A stretch of 64,000 nucleotides of DNA from assembly GCA_003612625.1 (NCBI GenBank), contig RAZJ01000004.1:62001-126000 (forward strand), in the 5' to 3' direction. Below the pieces are notes generated by a model. That model did no database searches and was not told the DNA's origin. It was given only the letters and a program-made list of their open reading frames with translations. Made by a program: the position numbers and the translations under genes. Positions 51,857 to 59,520 of the stretch are shown here, piece after piece. Position 1 is the first letter of the stretch. The number at the start of each line of letters is the position of its first letter. The stretch comes from a bacterium 1XD42-1. Lineage in GTDB: Bacteria > Bacillota > Clostridia > Oscillospirales > Ruminococcaceae.

Positions 51857-53086
51857 TTGAATATTGCTGTAATGGGATATGGCACAGTAGGTTCAGGAGT
51901 TGTAGAAGTATTTTTTGAAAATAAAGAGCTGTTGGAAAAACGGGTGCGGCAGCCATTAGCAATCAAATATATTCTTGATTTAAGGGATTTCCCAGGAGAT
52001 CCCCATGAAGATTTACTCATAAAAGATTTTGCCCGGATTCGGGATGATGCGGAGGTTCAAGTTGTCGCAGAAGCAATGGGAGGTGTAGAACCAGCTTTCA
52101 CCTTTACAAAAGCCTGCCTGGAACAGGGAAAAAGCGTTGTTACTTCCAATAAAGAACTGGTAGCAAAACGCGGGGCAGAACTGCTGGAAATTGCCGCTGC
52201 CCATGGCTGCAACTATTTATTTGAAGCCAGTGTAGGCGGCGGGCTGCCGGTACTTCATCCCCTTCATAATTGCTTGTCTGTTAACCATATTCAGGAGATA
52301 GCAGGCATTTTTAATGGGACAACGAATTTTATTTTGACTCAGATGATTGAGGAAGGCAGTACCTTCGATCAGGCTCTGGCCCAGGCCCAATCCAGAGGCT
52401 TTGCGGAACGGGACCCTTCTGCTGACGTAGACGGCCATGACGCCTGCCGGAAAATTTGTATTATGGCAGATATGGCTTTCGGACACCAGATCGATCCGGA
52501 TGCCGTACCGGTGGAAGGAATTTCCGGAATTACAATGGAAGATGTGGCTTATGCAAATCTTTGGGGCGGTGTGGTAAAGCTAATCGGACGCGCTGTCCAG
52601 GAAGTCCCGGGCGGCCCGGTATCTGTCCGGGTAGCTCCTTATTTTGTGCCGGGCGGCAGCCAGCTTGGGGCCTGCAAAGGGGTTTATAATGCGATTCTGG
52701 TCCGGGGAAATGCCGTAGAAGACGTGGTATTTTATGGCCAGGGTGCTGGAAAACGGCCCACAGCTTCTGCTATTTTATCCGATATCTTAGAATGTATTCT
52801 TTTAGGGGGTACTGACCCTTCCGCAGGCTGGAGCCGGGAACCGGGTATGATTGCAGATCCAGACAGCCAGATAACAGCAGCTTATTACCGTATAAAAGGC
52901 TGTACCCAGACGCAAATAGAAAAAGCTTTCGGTTCTGTGGAATTTCTCACAGGGGATGGAGTACCTTCTGGAGAAACTGCGTTTGTAACAGGAGCTTTGC
53001 CGGAACGGGAGCTGGTTACAGCGAGAAAAGCATTGGAAGGCGGGGGCGCTGAAGTCCTCGGGAAGCTCCGGGTGCTTTCTATCTAA
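51857..53086 (+). CDS. hom: Homoserine dehydrogenase
   Basis: 409 residues, TTG start with AGGAGG 10 nt upstream. NAD(P) site MGYGTVGSGVVEVF, catalytic region ASVGGGLPVLHPL, FNGTTNFILTQM and the ERDPSADVDGHDACRK signature (pieces DPSADVDG, DACRKI). A shortened ACT-like C-terminal part (about 340-409). It reduces aspartate semialdehyde to homoserine. Confidence 0.95.
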   Translation: MNIAVMGYGTVGSGVVEVFFENKELLEKRVRQPLAIKYILDLRDFPGDPHEDLLIKDFARIRDDAEVQVVAEAMGGVEPAFTFTKACLEQGKSVVTSNKELVAKRGAELLEIAAAHGCNYLFEASVGGGLPVLHPLHNCLSVNHIQEIAGIFNGTTNFILTQMIEEGSTFDQALAQAQSRGFAERDPSADVDGHDACRKICIMADMAFGHQIDPDAVPVEGISGITMEDVAYANLWGGVVKLIGRAVQEVPGGPVSVRVAPYFVPGGSQLGACKGVYNAILVRGNAVEDVVFYGQGAGKRPTASAILSDILECILLGGTDPSAGWSREPGMIADPDSQITAAYYRIKGCTQTQIEKAFGSVEFLTGDGVPSGETAFVTGALPERELVTARKALEGGGAEVLGKLRVLSI

Positions 53087-53979
53087 TGATAAAAATACGC
53101 ATCCCTGCTACCAGCGCGAATATTGGCCCGGGCTTTGATTCCATTGGGCTTGCAGTGAATTTATATAACTATGTCACAATGGAAGAGCATGACGGCCTGA
53201 TTATTGAATCTATGGATGGTGTGGAAGTCCCCACCGATGAAACAAACCTGATTTACAGCACAGCAAAGCATTTATATGAATTATGCGGCGTTACGTTCCG
53301 GGGGCTTAAAATCGGCCAAATCAACCAGATCCCTTTTGCCCGGGGACTGGGCAGCAGCAGCGCCTGTATTATCGGGGGATTAAAAGGCGCCAACCGTTTA
53401 ATGGGAAATCCTGTACCGGATGCGGAACTGGTGAATATTGCCGCCCGCATTGAAGGCCATCCGGATAATACAGCTCCGGCTTTAATGGGCGGGCTGGTCA
53501 CTTCTGTTTTTGCAGGCTCACGGGTCTATTACGTGAAGCAGGAAATTAAAAATGACTTAAAATTTGTAGCCCTAATCCCTGATTTTGAATTGAAAACCTC
53601 GGAAGCCAGGGCGGTACTTCCCGATGCGATCCCACGGGCTGACGGCGTATTTAATTTGTCCCGGGCTGCCCTGATGTCCGTTTCCCTGTACAGCGGGAAT
53701 TATCAAAATTTACGGGTTGCGGCAGAGGACCGGATTCATCAGCCTTACCGTTTAAAGCTGATTCAGGGCGGTGCGGAAGCAATGGAAGCCTGTTACAACA
53801 GGGGCGCTTATGCAGCTTTTATCAGTGGGGCAGGTCCTACCATTATGGCCATTGTCAGTACAGAGATTCCTGATTTTTCCGAAAACATTGCCAAAAGCCT
53901 GGTGGAGCTGGGGCTGGATGGCTGGCGCGTGCATACTATGGAAATAGATAATGTGGGGACTATCATTGAATTGGCATAA
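53086..53979 (+). CDS. thrB: Homoserine kinase
   Basis: 297 residues of the GHMP kinase family: PATSANIGPGFDSIGLAV at the N-terminus, ATP loop PFARGLGSSSACIIGG, and late SGAGPTIMA. Phosphorylates homoserine on the path to threonine. Start overlaps the hom stop (TAATG). Confidence 0.96.
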   Translation: MIKIRIPATSANIGPGFDSIGLAVNLYNYVTMEEHDGLIIESMDGVEVPTDETNLIYSTAKHLYELCGVTFRGLKIGQINQIPFARGLGSSSACIIGGLKGANRLMGNPVPDAELVNIAARIEGHPDNTAPALMGGLVTSVFAGSRVYYVKQEIKNDLKFVALIPDFELKTSEARAVLPDAIPRADGVFNLSRAALMSVSLYSGNYQNLRVAAEDRIHQPYRLKLIQGGAEAMEACYNRGAYAAFISGAGPTIMAIVSTEIPDFSENIAKSLVELGLDGWRVHTMEIDNVGTIIELA

Positions 53980-54011
53980 TCCTTGTAAAAGGGCTGGTGC
54001 CGGTAAATGAC

Positions 54012-54046
54012 AGTATTCCTATTTCTAAAATAGGAATACTTTTTTT
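54012..54046 (+). terminator. Terminator-like hairpin immediately before lysC
   Basis: 13-bp stem AGTATTCCTATTT (54012-54024) / AAATAGGAATACT (54028-54040), 3-nt loop, then a T run to 54046. The lysC ribosome-binding site AGGGAGG begins at 54047, so there is no room for a promoter between this element and lysC. Confidence 0.85.
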
Positions 54047-54062
54047 AGGGAGGCTTGGGTAT

Positions 54063-55268
54063 ATGAATTTGATTGTGCAAAAATTCGGAGGAAGTTCCGT
54101 AGCCAATGCGGAACGGGTCCGGAATGTAGCCGGTATTGTTACAGAAACTTATAAAAAAGGCAATAATGTGGTTGTTGTGGTATCTGCGCAAGGGGATACC
54201 ACAGATGATCTGATTGCAAAAGCCCATGAAATCAATCCAAACCCTTCCCCAAGGGAAATGGATGTTTTATTGACCGCAGGGGAACAAATGTCTATGGCGC
54301 TGCTGGCAATGGAAATTGAAAGGCTGGGGTTCCCGGTTAAAACCCTGACCGGCTGGCAGGCTGGATTTTTAACCGATTCCACCCATGGCAATGCCCGTAT
54401 CCGCCGGATCAATAATGAACGGCTGGACAATGAGCTTGGGAAGCACAATATTGTAATTGTGGCAGGCTTCCAGGGCATGAACCGGTATGATGACCTGACG
54501 ACTTTGGGCCGCGGGGGATCGGATACCAGCGCGGTGGCTATTGCCGCTTCCCTGCATGCGGATTTGTGCCAGATTTATACAGATGTGGATGGGGTTTATA
54601 CAGCCGATCCCCGCCTGGTGAAAAATGCCCATAAAATGGATGCCATTACTTATGATGAAATGCTGGAACTGGCCACTTTAGGGGCCGGAGTGCTTCATAA
54701 CCGTTCTGTGGAAATGGCAAAAAAATATAACGTGAATTTAGAAGTCCTGTCCAGTTTAACACGGAATCCAGGCACCATTGTAAAGGAGGTTGTTCGTGTG
54801 GAAAAAATGTTAATCCGCGGGGTAGCAAAAGATAATAATGTGGCCCGTATTTCGATTATTGGGGTACCGGATACCCCGGGAATTGCTTTTAAAATTTTCT
54901 CCCATCTGGCCGCAAAGAAAGTCAATGTAGATATTATTTTGCAGTCTATTGGACGGGAAAATAAAAAAGATATCAGCTTTACTGTCGCAAGGGAAAATCA
55001 GGAACTGGCAGTAGCCATTATGGAAGATCTTCGCCAGACTTTAGGGGCACAGAAAGTAATTTGTGATGACAACATTTCAAAAGTGTCCATTGTAGGCGCG
55101 GGAATGCAGTCCAATCCAGGGGTTGCTTCTAAAATGTTTGAAGCCCTGGCTGAAGAAAATATCAATATCCAAATGATCTCTACCAGTGAGATAAAAATTT
55201 CCGTTCTGGTTGCCCAGGAAGAATCTGAAAAGGCATTGAATGCCATTCACGATGCTTTTGACCTGTAA
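54063..55268 (+). CDS. lysC: Aspartate kinase
   Basis: 401 residues from MNLIVQKFGGSSVANAER; an in-frame ATG at 53997 would place the terminator hairpin inside the gene and is rejected. Kinase motifs: QKFGGSS, AGFQGMN, GRGGSDTSAVA, TDVDGVYTADPR. Two C-terminal ACT domains follow (from about residue 260). AGGGAGG lies 9 nt upstream. Feeds hom-thrB upstream and lysine synthesis. Contains an internal translation start, listed separately. Confidence 0.95.
   Translation: MNLIVQKFGGSSVANAERVRNVAGIVTETYKKGNNVVVVVSAQGDTTDDLIAKAHEINPNPSPREMDVLLTAGEQMSMALLAMEIERLGFPVKTLTGWQAGFLTDSTHGNARIRRINNERLDNELGKHNIVIVAGFQGMNRYDDLTTLGRGGSDTSAVAIAASLHADLCQIYTDVDGVYTADPRLVKNAHKMDAITYDEMLELATLGAGVLHNRSVEMAKKYNVNLEVLSSLTRNPGTIVKEVVRVEKMLIRGVAKDNNVARISIIGVPDTPGIAFKIFSHLAAKKVNVDIILQSIGRENKKDISFTVARENQELAVAIMEDLRQTLGAQKVICDDNISKVSIVGAGMQSNPGVASKMFEALAEENINIQMISTSEIKISVLVAQEESEKALNAIHDAFDL
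54783..55268 (+). CDS. lysC: Internal start: aspartokinase regulatory (beta) subunit
   Basis: AAGGAGG (54783-54789) is followed after 8 nt by an in-frame GTG (54798) within lysC. Translation from it gives a 156-residue protein, MEKMLIRGVAKDNN onward, made only of the two ACT domains. B. subtilis aspartokinase II is known to make an overlapping beta subunit of about this size from an internal start. The start codon proper is at 54798; the span includes the ribosome-binding site. Confidence 0.7.
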   Translation, partial: KEVVRVEKMLIRGVAKDNNVARISIIGVPDTPGIAFKIFSHLAAKKVNVDIILQSIGRENKKDISFTVARENQELAVAIMEDLRQTLGAQKVICDDNISKVSIVGAGMQSNPGVASKMFEALAEENINIQMISTSEIKISVLVAQEESEKALNAIHDAFDL

Positions 55269-55272
55269 GAAT

Positions 55273-55310
55273 CAAACAAAGCTGCCGTTTTTTTGCGGCA
55301 GCTTTGTTTG
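55273..55310. terminator. Bidirectional terminator after lysC
   Basis: Perfect 15-bp stem CAAACAAAGCTGCCG (55273-55287) / CGGCAGCTTTGTTTG (55296-55310) between convergent genes. Confidence 0.88.
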
Positions 55311-55324
55311 GTTTCAAGCCTGTA

Positions 55325-55510
55325 TCACAAGCTTTCACAGGAATACCGGTATTTTTCCTCCAGTCCTCTTTGCAGAGAGATGGTTTCCAAAGTTTCGCCT
55401 AACTGAACAAAGATAGAACCGATTAAATCCAACTGTTCATTATCGGGATATTCCTGGGCAATGGTACAGGCCAACGCGGAAATCATTGCTGTCAGTTCAC
55501 AGGCATTCAT
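55325..55510 (-). CDS. Small hypothetical protein, possibly DUF6774
   Basis: 61 residues, ATG at 55510 with GGGGGA just upstream. Helical, mostly neutral: LTAMISALACTIAQ then LIGSIFVQLGETLETI. It resembles small DUF6774 proteins from memory only. Located between lysC and the GGDEF/EAL gene, on the opposite strand. Confidence 0.55.
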   Translation of the reverse strand: MNACELTAMISALACTIAQEYPDNEQLDLIGSIFVQLGETLETISLQRGLEEKYRYSCESL

Positions 55511-55574
55511 AGAATCCCCCTGTCCAATCTATTCCAAAAGAGGGGAAAATGTGCCAGCGGTATTCGGAAATAGA

Positions 55575-55603
55575 TTGCATTTCTCCACAAAATCATGTAA
55601 AAT
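55575..55603 (+). promoter_or_regulatory. Promoter for the GGDEF/EAL gene
   Basis: TTGCAT (55575-55580), 17-bp spacer, TAAAAT (55598-55603), 40 bp before the start codon. Confidence 0.55.
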
Positions 55604-55642
55604 GAAAAAAGGATATGTTTAGGAAAGCGGAGGCCAGGTGGC

Positions 55643-58600
55643 ATGAAACAAATAGAAAACAACCGAACAAATAATGATGCAATACCGGGCAGCACTTGTG
55701 AAGGGGCAGATGCTTTACGTCTGCAAGTGATTACCCAGCGGACTGGCACAATCGTCTTGGAATGGGGTCCGGAACCGGATACTTTTACTTATTCTCCAGA
55801 AGCATCACGATTTGCTTTTATTGATCATACCCGCCACTGTTTGGAAACATCCTTTGTTCCCCGGAAAGATATTCATCCTGACGACTGGATCAGTGTCCGC
55901 AGCGCGGCACGCCGTTTGTTAAAGGGTGCAGAAAATATTGAAGTAACAGCCCGTTTGCTGCTGAAAGAAGGCGGTTGGCTTTGGTGCCGCTGTACAGCTA
56001 CTGCCATGCAGCGGGAAAACGGGCGTATCTGTCATCTGCTTCTGACCATCAATGATGCAGATGCGTTGATGAAGGCCAAAGAAATATTAGCTTACCAGGT
56101 GGATTATGATCAGTTGACTGGTTATGGCAATTTTGACAAGTTTAAACGGGATGTCAATGCACTGTTAAAAAAACGGGGGGACAAAAAATATGCCCTTTGG
56201 TATTACGATCTGAAAAATTTTAAATATATCAATAATATTTACGGTTATGACATTGGGGATAAAATGTTATGCTATTGGGCCAGGGTTATCCATCGTGGCC
56301 TGAAAGAAGGAGAAGCTTTTGCAAGGGTTTCTTCCGACCGCTTTACAGTTTTGCATCTGTACCGGAATAAAGAAGAAGTTGAAAAACGTTTCTGGTCATA
56401 TCTGTCTGAACTGGAGCAGTTTGACCTTCTGGGGCCTAAGAAATTCCTGGTAGAAATTACAGCAGGGATTTACTGCATAGAAAAAGAAAGCGATATTTTA
56501 AGTGTAGGCGATATGGTAGACCGGGCGAATATTGCCCAGAATACGGTAAGGCATCTTTCCGGCAGCCGTTTTGCTTTTTATACGGAACGGATGCGCAGCC
56601 AGGTTCTGCGGGAAAAGGCTATGGAAGCCGAAATGGAAGATGCCCTGAAAAATGGGGAATTTTGTGTCTATTTGCAAGGGCAGGTAGATATCCAGCATGG
56701 GGATCAGATTACAGGGGCTGAAGCCCTGATCCGTTGGAAACGGCCGGATCTTGGCTTGGAACCGCCTTCTTTATTTGTCCCTCTCTTTGAAAAAAATGGG
56801 TTTATCGTAGAAATTGATCATTATGTATTTGAGCATGTATGTATGTATTTGCGGAAGCGGCTTTGGGAAGGGAAGCCTTTATTTAAAATTGCAGTCAATG
56901 TATCACGGATGACTTTAATCCAGCCTGATTTTCCGGAACAATATCAAAAAATTAAAAATGCTTATGGGATTCCGGATGGTTTTTTAGAATTGGAATGTAC
57001 AGAAACCGTTGTAATCGAAAATCTTAAAAAATTTAAAGAGGTATCTGCACGCCTGCACCAGTATGGGTTCCATTTGGAATTGGATGATTTTGGTTCAGGT
57101 TATTCTTCGTTAAACGTCCTGAAAGATATTGATGCGGATGTATTGAAATTAGATATGGTCTTTTTTCAAAATGGTCTGACCCATGAAAGGGAACGTGTCA
57201 TTGTATCCAGTATTGTAGCTATGGCTGGAGCATTAAATATGCGTGTGGTAGCGGAAGGGGTCGAAACCATGCAGCAGGTATCCTTTTTACGGCGTATTGG
57301 CTGCAATTCCATTCAAGGCTTTATTTTTTGCCGCCCTATGCCTATGGATCAATTTTCACCGGAAGCTCTTTCAGGCTCTTTGCCTTTTCAATATGTACAC
57401 ATTCCTCCGCCGAATAGGGGCCCTTGGAAAAATGAAGATATTCCTGGGCTTTCCCTGTTGGCAAATGGGACAGCAGGTGCTGTGATACAAATAGAAGATG
57501 GGCAGGACAGCCTCCTTTGCAGCGCAGAAGAACCTTTTCAGCGTTTAACCGGCTATTCCAAAGAAGAAATTATGACCCTTTTTGGCGGATCTTGCAGAAA
57601 GCTGATTTTGCCAGAAGATCTTGCTGCTGTGGAAGATGGCAATTCCCAATGTTTAGATCGGGTAGAATACCGTATCCGCCGGAAAGATGGTCAGATTCGT
57701 TGGATTTTAGAATCCCGTTTCCATCTGCCCCAGGCTGAAAAAGGAAAATGGTTTGCTGTTTTAATTGATATGACCCTTGTCCGGGATTTGGAATCCAGTT
57801 CCCGGAAAAATGCGATCCGGATGGAAATGCTTTTGGAAAATATTCCCTCTGGCGTTTGCATTTTTGCGTTGGAAGAAACCATCCGTCCGATTTACCGGAA
57901 TAAAGCTTATTGCCGGATGTTTACAGATGGCAGTGACGATGCACAGCAAAGCGGTATCTGGAATTTTTTAGAAGAAGTTCATCCTTCTGATGTAAACCAT
58001 ATTTTACAGCTTTGCCGCCAGGCTGCTGTAGATCATAAGCCTTTTGAATTGCATTACCGTTTGAAAAAACAGGGTTCTGTTATGAAACGGGTTTGGATGC
58101 GGGCATGGGAGCTGCCAGGGGTAGAAAATGGGAATCCCTGGTTTTTAGCCCTTCTGGAAGACGAAACCCCTCCTCATATTGTAAAAGATCAACTGCTTCA
58201 GCCGTCTGCATTTTCTCAGGATAATTTACCGAAAGATTTGCCGGTAGGGACGGCCGTTTTTGAAGTGGCGGAAACATTAAATGTTACTTATGCCAGCCAG
58301 GGGATTTTTTATCTTTGCGGCCATTCCATAGAGGAATATGATGATGCTTCTGCATCCACCCTGACGGCTATGATGTATCCGGAAATCCTCCATGGCATTT
58401 CTGAAAGGCTTCAGGATACTTTATCGAAAACAGACCAAATAGATTGTTCTTTCCCGGTAAACCGGGATGGAAAAATTGTATGGATTATGATCCAAGGCAA
58501 ACTCATTGACCGTGGGCCTGGAAAATATCCATTGCTGTATACAGCAATGCTGGATGTTACCAGATGGCGGAATATGGAGTTTGAATTAAAAATTCAAGCG

Positions 58601-59455
58601 GAACGGTATCATCTATTGGAAGAAACCCTCCAGGAAATGTTTTTTGAATATGACGTGGTTTCTGATGTGATGCAGGTTACTTACCGGGAGGAGGAATCCT
58701 TACAGCAGCGGGAAATCCGGGGCTTTATGGAAAACTGGTCCAATCTTTTATCAGTACCGCCTGTTTATGATTCCCTCATGAAAAAACGCTTCCAGGAAAT
58801 TTGTGTATCTCCCCAGCGCATTAACTTTGATGTGCCGGTGAAACAGGAACGGGGAGAATACCGCTGGCACCGAATGTTTTTATCCAGCATTGCCGGGGAA
58901 GATAATTCTGTTATGCGTGTCGTAGGGCGTATGTTTGATGTGCATAAGGATGTGTTGGAGCGTTTGGCTGCGGAAGAACGGGCTATGCGGGATCAGATGA
59001 CCGGGCTTTATAATAAAGTGTCTGGTGAAATGGAAGTACGGCGCAAATTGATCACCATGGGGCCAGGCCGCTGTGCCATGTGTATGTTTGATTTGGATAA
59101 TTTTAAATATATCAATGACAACTTTGGCCATGCTTTTGGGGATAATGTTTTACGTAAGATTGCAAAACTTCTGGAAAAGGTGTTCCCTAATGATGCAATA
59201 TTAACCCGCTTTGGCGGCGATGAATTTTTGGCATTTCTGTCAGATGGGGAATGGGATGCTATGGAATTAGCGGAACAATTCCGGTCGGAGCTGGCAGCTT
59301 GGGACAATGGAAAATGCCAGGTAACATGCAGTATCGGCGTTGTATGTTCTTATAAACATAATTTTGGCCGGCTGTTTAATCTGGCAGATCAAACCATGTA
59401 CCAGGCAAAACAAACCGGAAAAAGCCGCTGTGTATTTTATGAAGATAAAGCATAA
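55643..59455 (+). CDS. Multi-PAS c-di-GMP enzyme: degenerate GGDEF, EAL, PAS repeats, active GGDEF
   Basis: 1270 residues with no membrane segment. Order: PAS-like (about 30-140); GGDEF domain 1 (about 150-310) whose signature is SSDRF (230-234), so not expected to make c-di-GMP; EAL domain (about 325-575) with EAL at 360-362, NVSRMTL, ECTET, DDFGSGYSSL and VVAEGVET, so a likely active phosphodiesterase; three to four PAS-like domains (about 610-1100); C-terminal GGDEF domain with intact GGDEF at 1191-1195 and no RxxD inhibitory site. It can both make and break c-di-GMP, probably controlled by cytosolic ligands. GGAGG precedes the ATG. Confidence 0.92.
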   Translation: MKQIENNRTNNDAIPGSTCEGADALRLQVITQRTGTIVLEWGPEPDTFTYSPEASRFAFIDHTRHCLETSFVPRKDIHPDDWISVRSAARRLLKGAENIEVTARLLLKEGGWLWCRCTATAMQRENGRICHLLLTINDADALMKAKEILAYQVDYDQLTGYGNFDKFKRDVNALLKKRGDKKYALWYYDLKNFKYINNIYGYDIGDKMLCYWARVIHRGLKEGEAFARVSSDRFTVLHLYRNKEEVEKRFWSYLSELEQFDLLGPKKFLVEITAGIYCIEKESDILSVGDMVDRANIAQNTVRHLSGSRFAFYTERMRSQVLREKAMEAEMEDALKNGEFCVYLQGQVDIQHGDQITGAEALIRWKRPDLGLEPPSLFVPLFEKNGFIVEIDHYVFEHVCMYLRKRLWEGKPLFKIAVNVSRMTLIQPDFPEQYQKIKNAYGIPDGFLELECTETVVIENLKKFKEVSARLHQYGFHLELDDFGSGYSSLNVLKDIDADVLKLDMVFFQNGLTHERERVIVSSIVAMAGALNMRVVAEGVETMQQVSFLRRIGCNSIQGFIFCRPMPMDQFSPEALSGSLPFQYVHIPPPNRGPWKNEDIPGLSLLANGTAGAVIQIEDGQDSLLCSAEEPFQRLTGYSKEEIMTLFGGSCRKLILPEDLAAVEDGNSQCLDRVEYRIRRKDGQIRWILESRFHLPQAEKGKWFAVLIDMTLVRDLESSSRKNAIRMEMLLENIPSGVCIFALEETIRPIYRNKAYCRMFTDGSDDAQQSGIWNFLEEVHPSDVNHILQLCRQAAVDHKPFELHYRLKKQGSVMKRVWMRAWELPGVENGNPWFLALLEDETPPHIVKDQLLQPSAFSQDNLPKDLPVGTAVFEVAETLNVTYASQGIFYLCGHSIEEYDDASASTLTAMMYPEILHGISERLQDTLSKTDQIDCSFPVNRDGKIVWIMIQGKLIDRGPGKYPLLYTAMLDVTRWRNMEFELKIQAERYHLLEETLQEMFFEYDVVSDVMQVTYREEESLQQREIRGFMENWSNLLSVPPVYDSLMKKRFQEICVSPQRINFDVPVKQERGEYRWHRMFLSSIAGEDNSVMRVVGRMFDVHKDVLERLAAEERAMRDQMTGLYNKVSGEMEVRRKLITMGPGRCAMCMFDLDNFKYINDNFGHAFGDNVLRKIAKLLEKVFPNDAILTRFGGDEFLAFLSDGEWDAMELAEQFRSELAAWDNGKCQVTCSIGVVCSYKHNFGRLFNLADQTMYQAKQTGKSRCVFYEDKA

Positions 59456-59463
59456 CCTTATAA

Positions 59464-59501
59464 AAGGGCAAGACAAACCATTGTGGGTCTGTCTTGCCCT
59501 T
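59464..59501. terminator. Bidirectional terminator
   Basis: AAGGGCAAGACA (59464-59475) / TGTCTTGCCCTT (59490-59501), perfect 12-bp stem between convergent genes. Confidence 0.82.
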
Positions 59502-59520
59502 AATTTGTCAGGGGCACTTC

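Noticed and set aside
53980-54062. Lysine riboswitch upstream of lysC
   Set aside because: Only about 80 bp separate thrB and lysC, far too short for an L-box aptamer; only a simple hairpin is seen.
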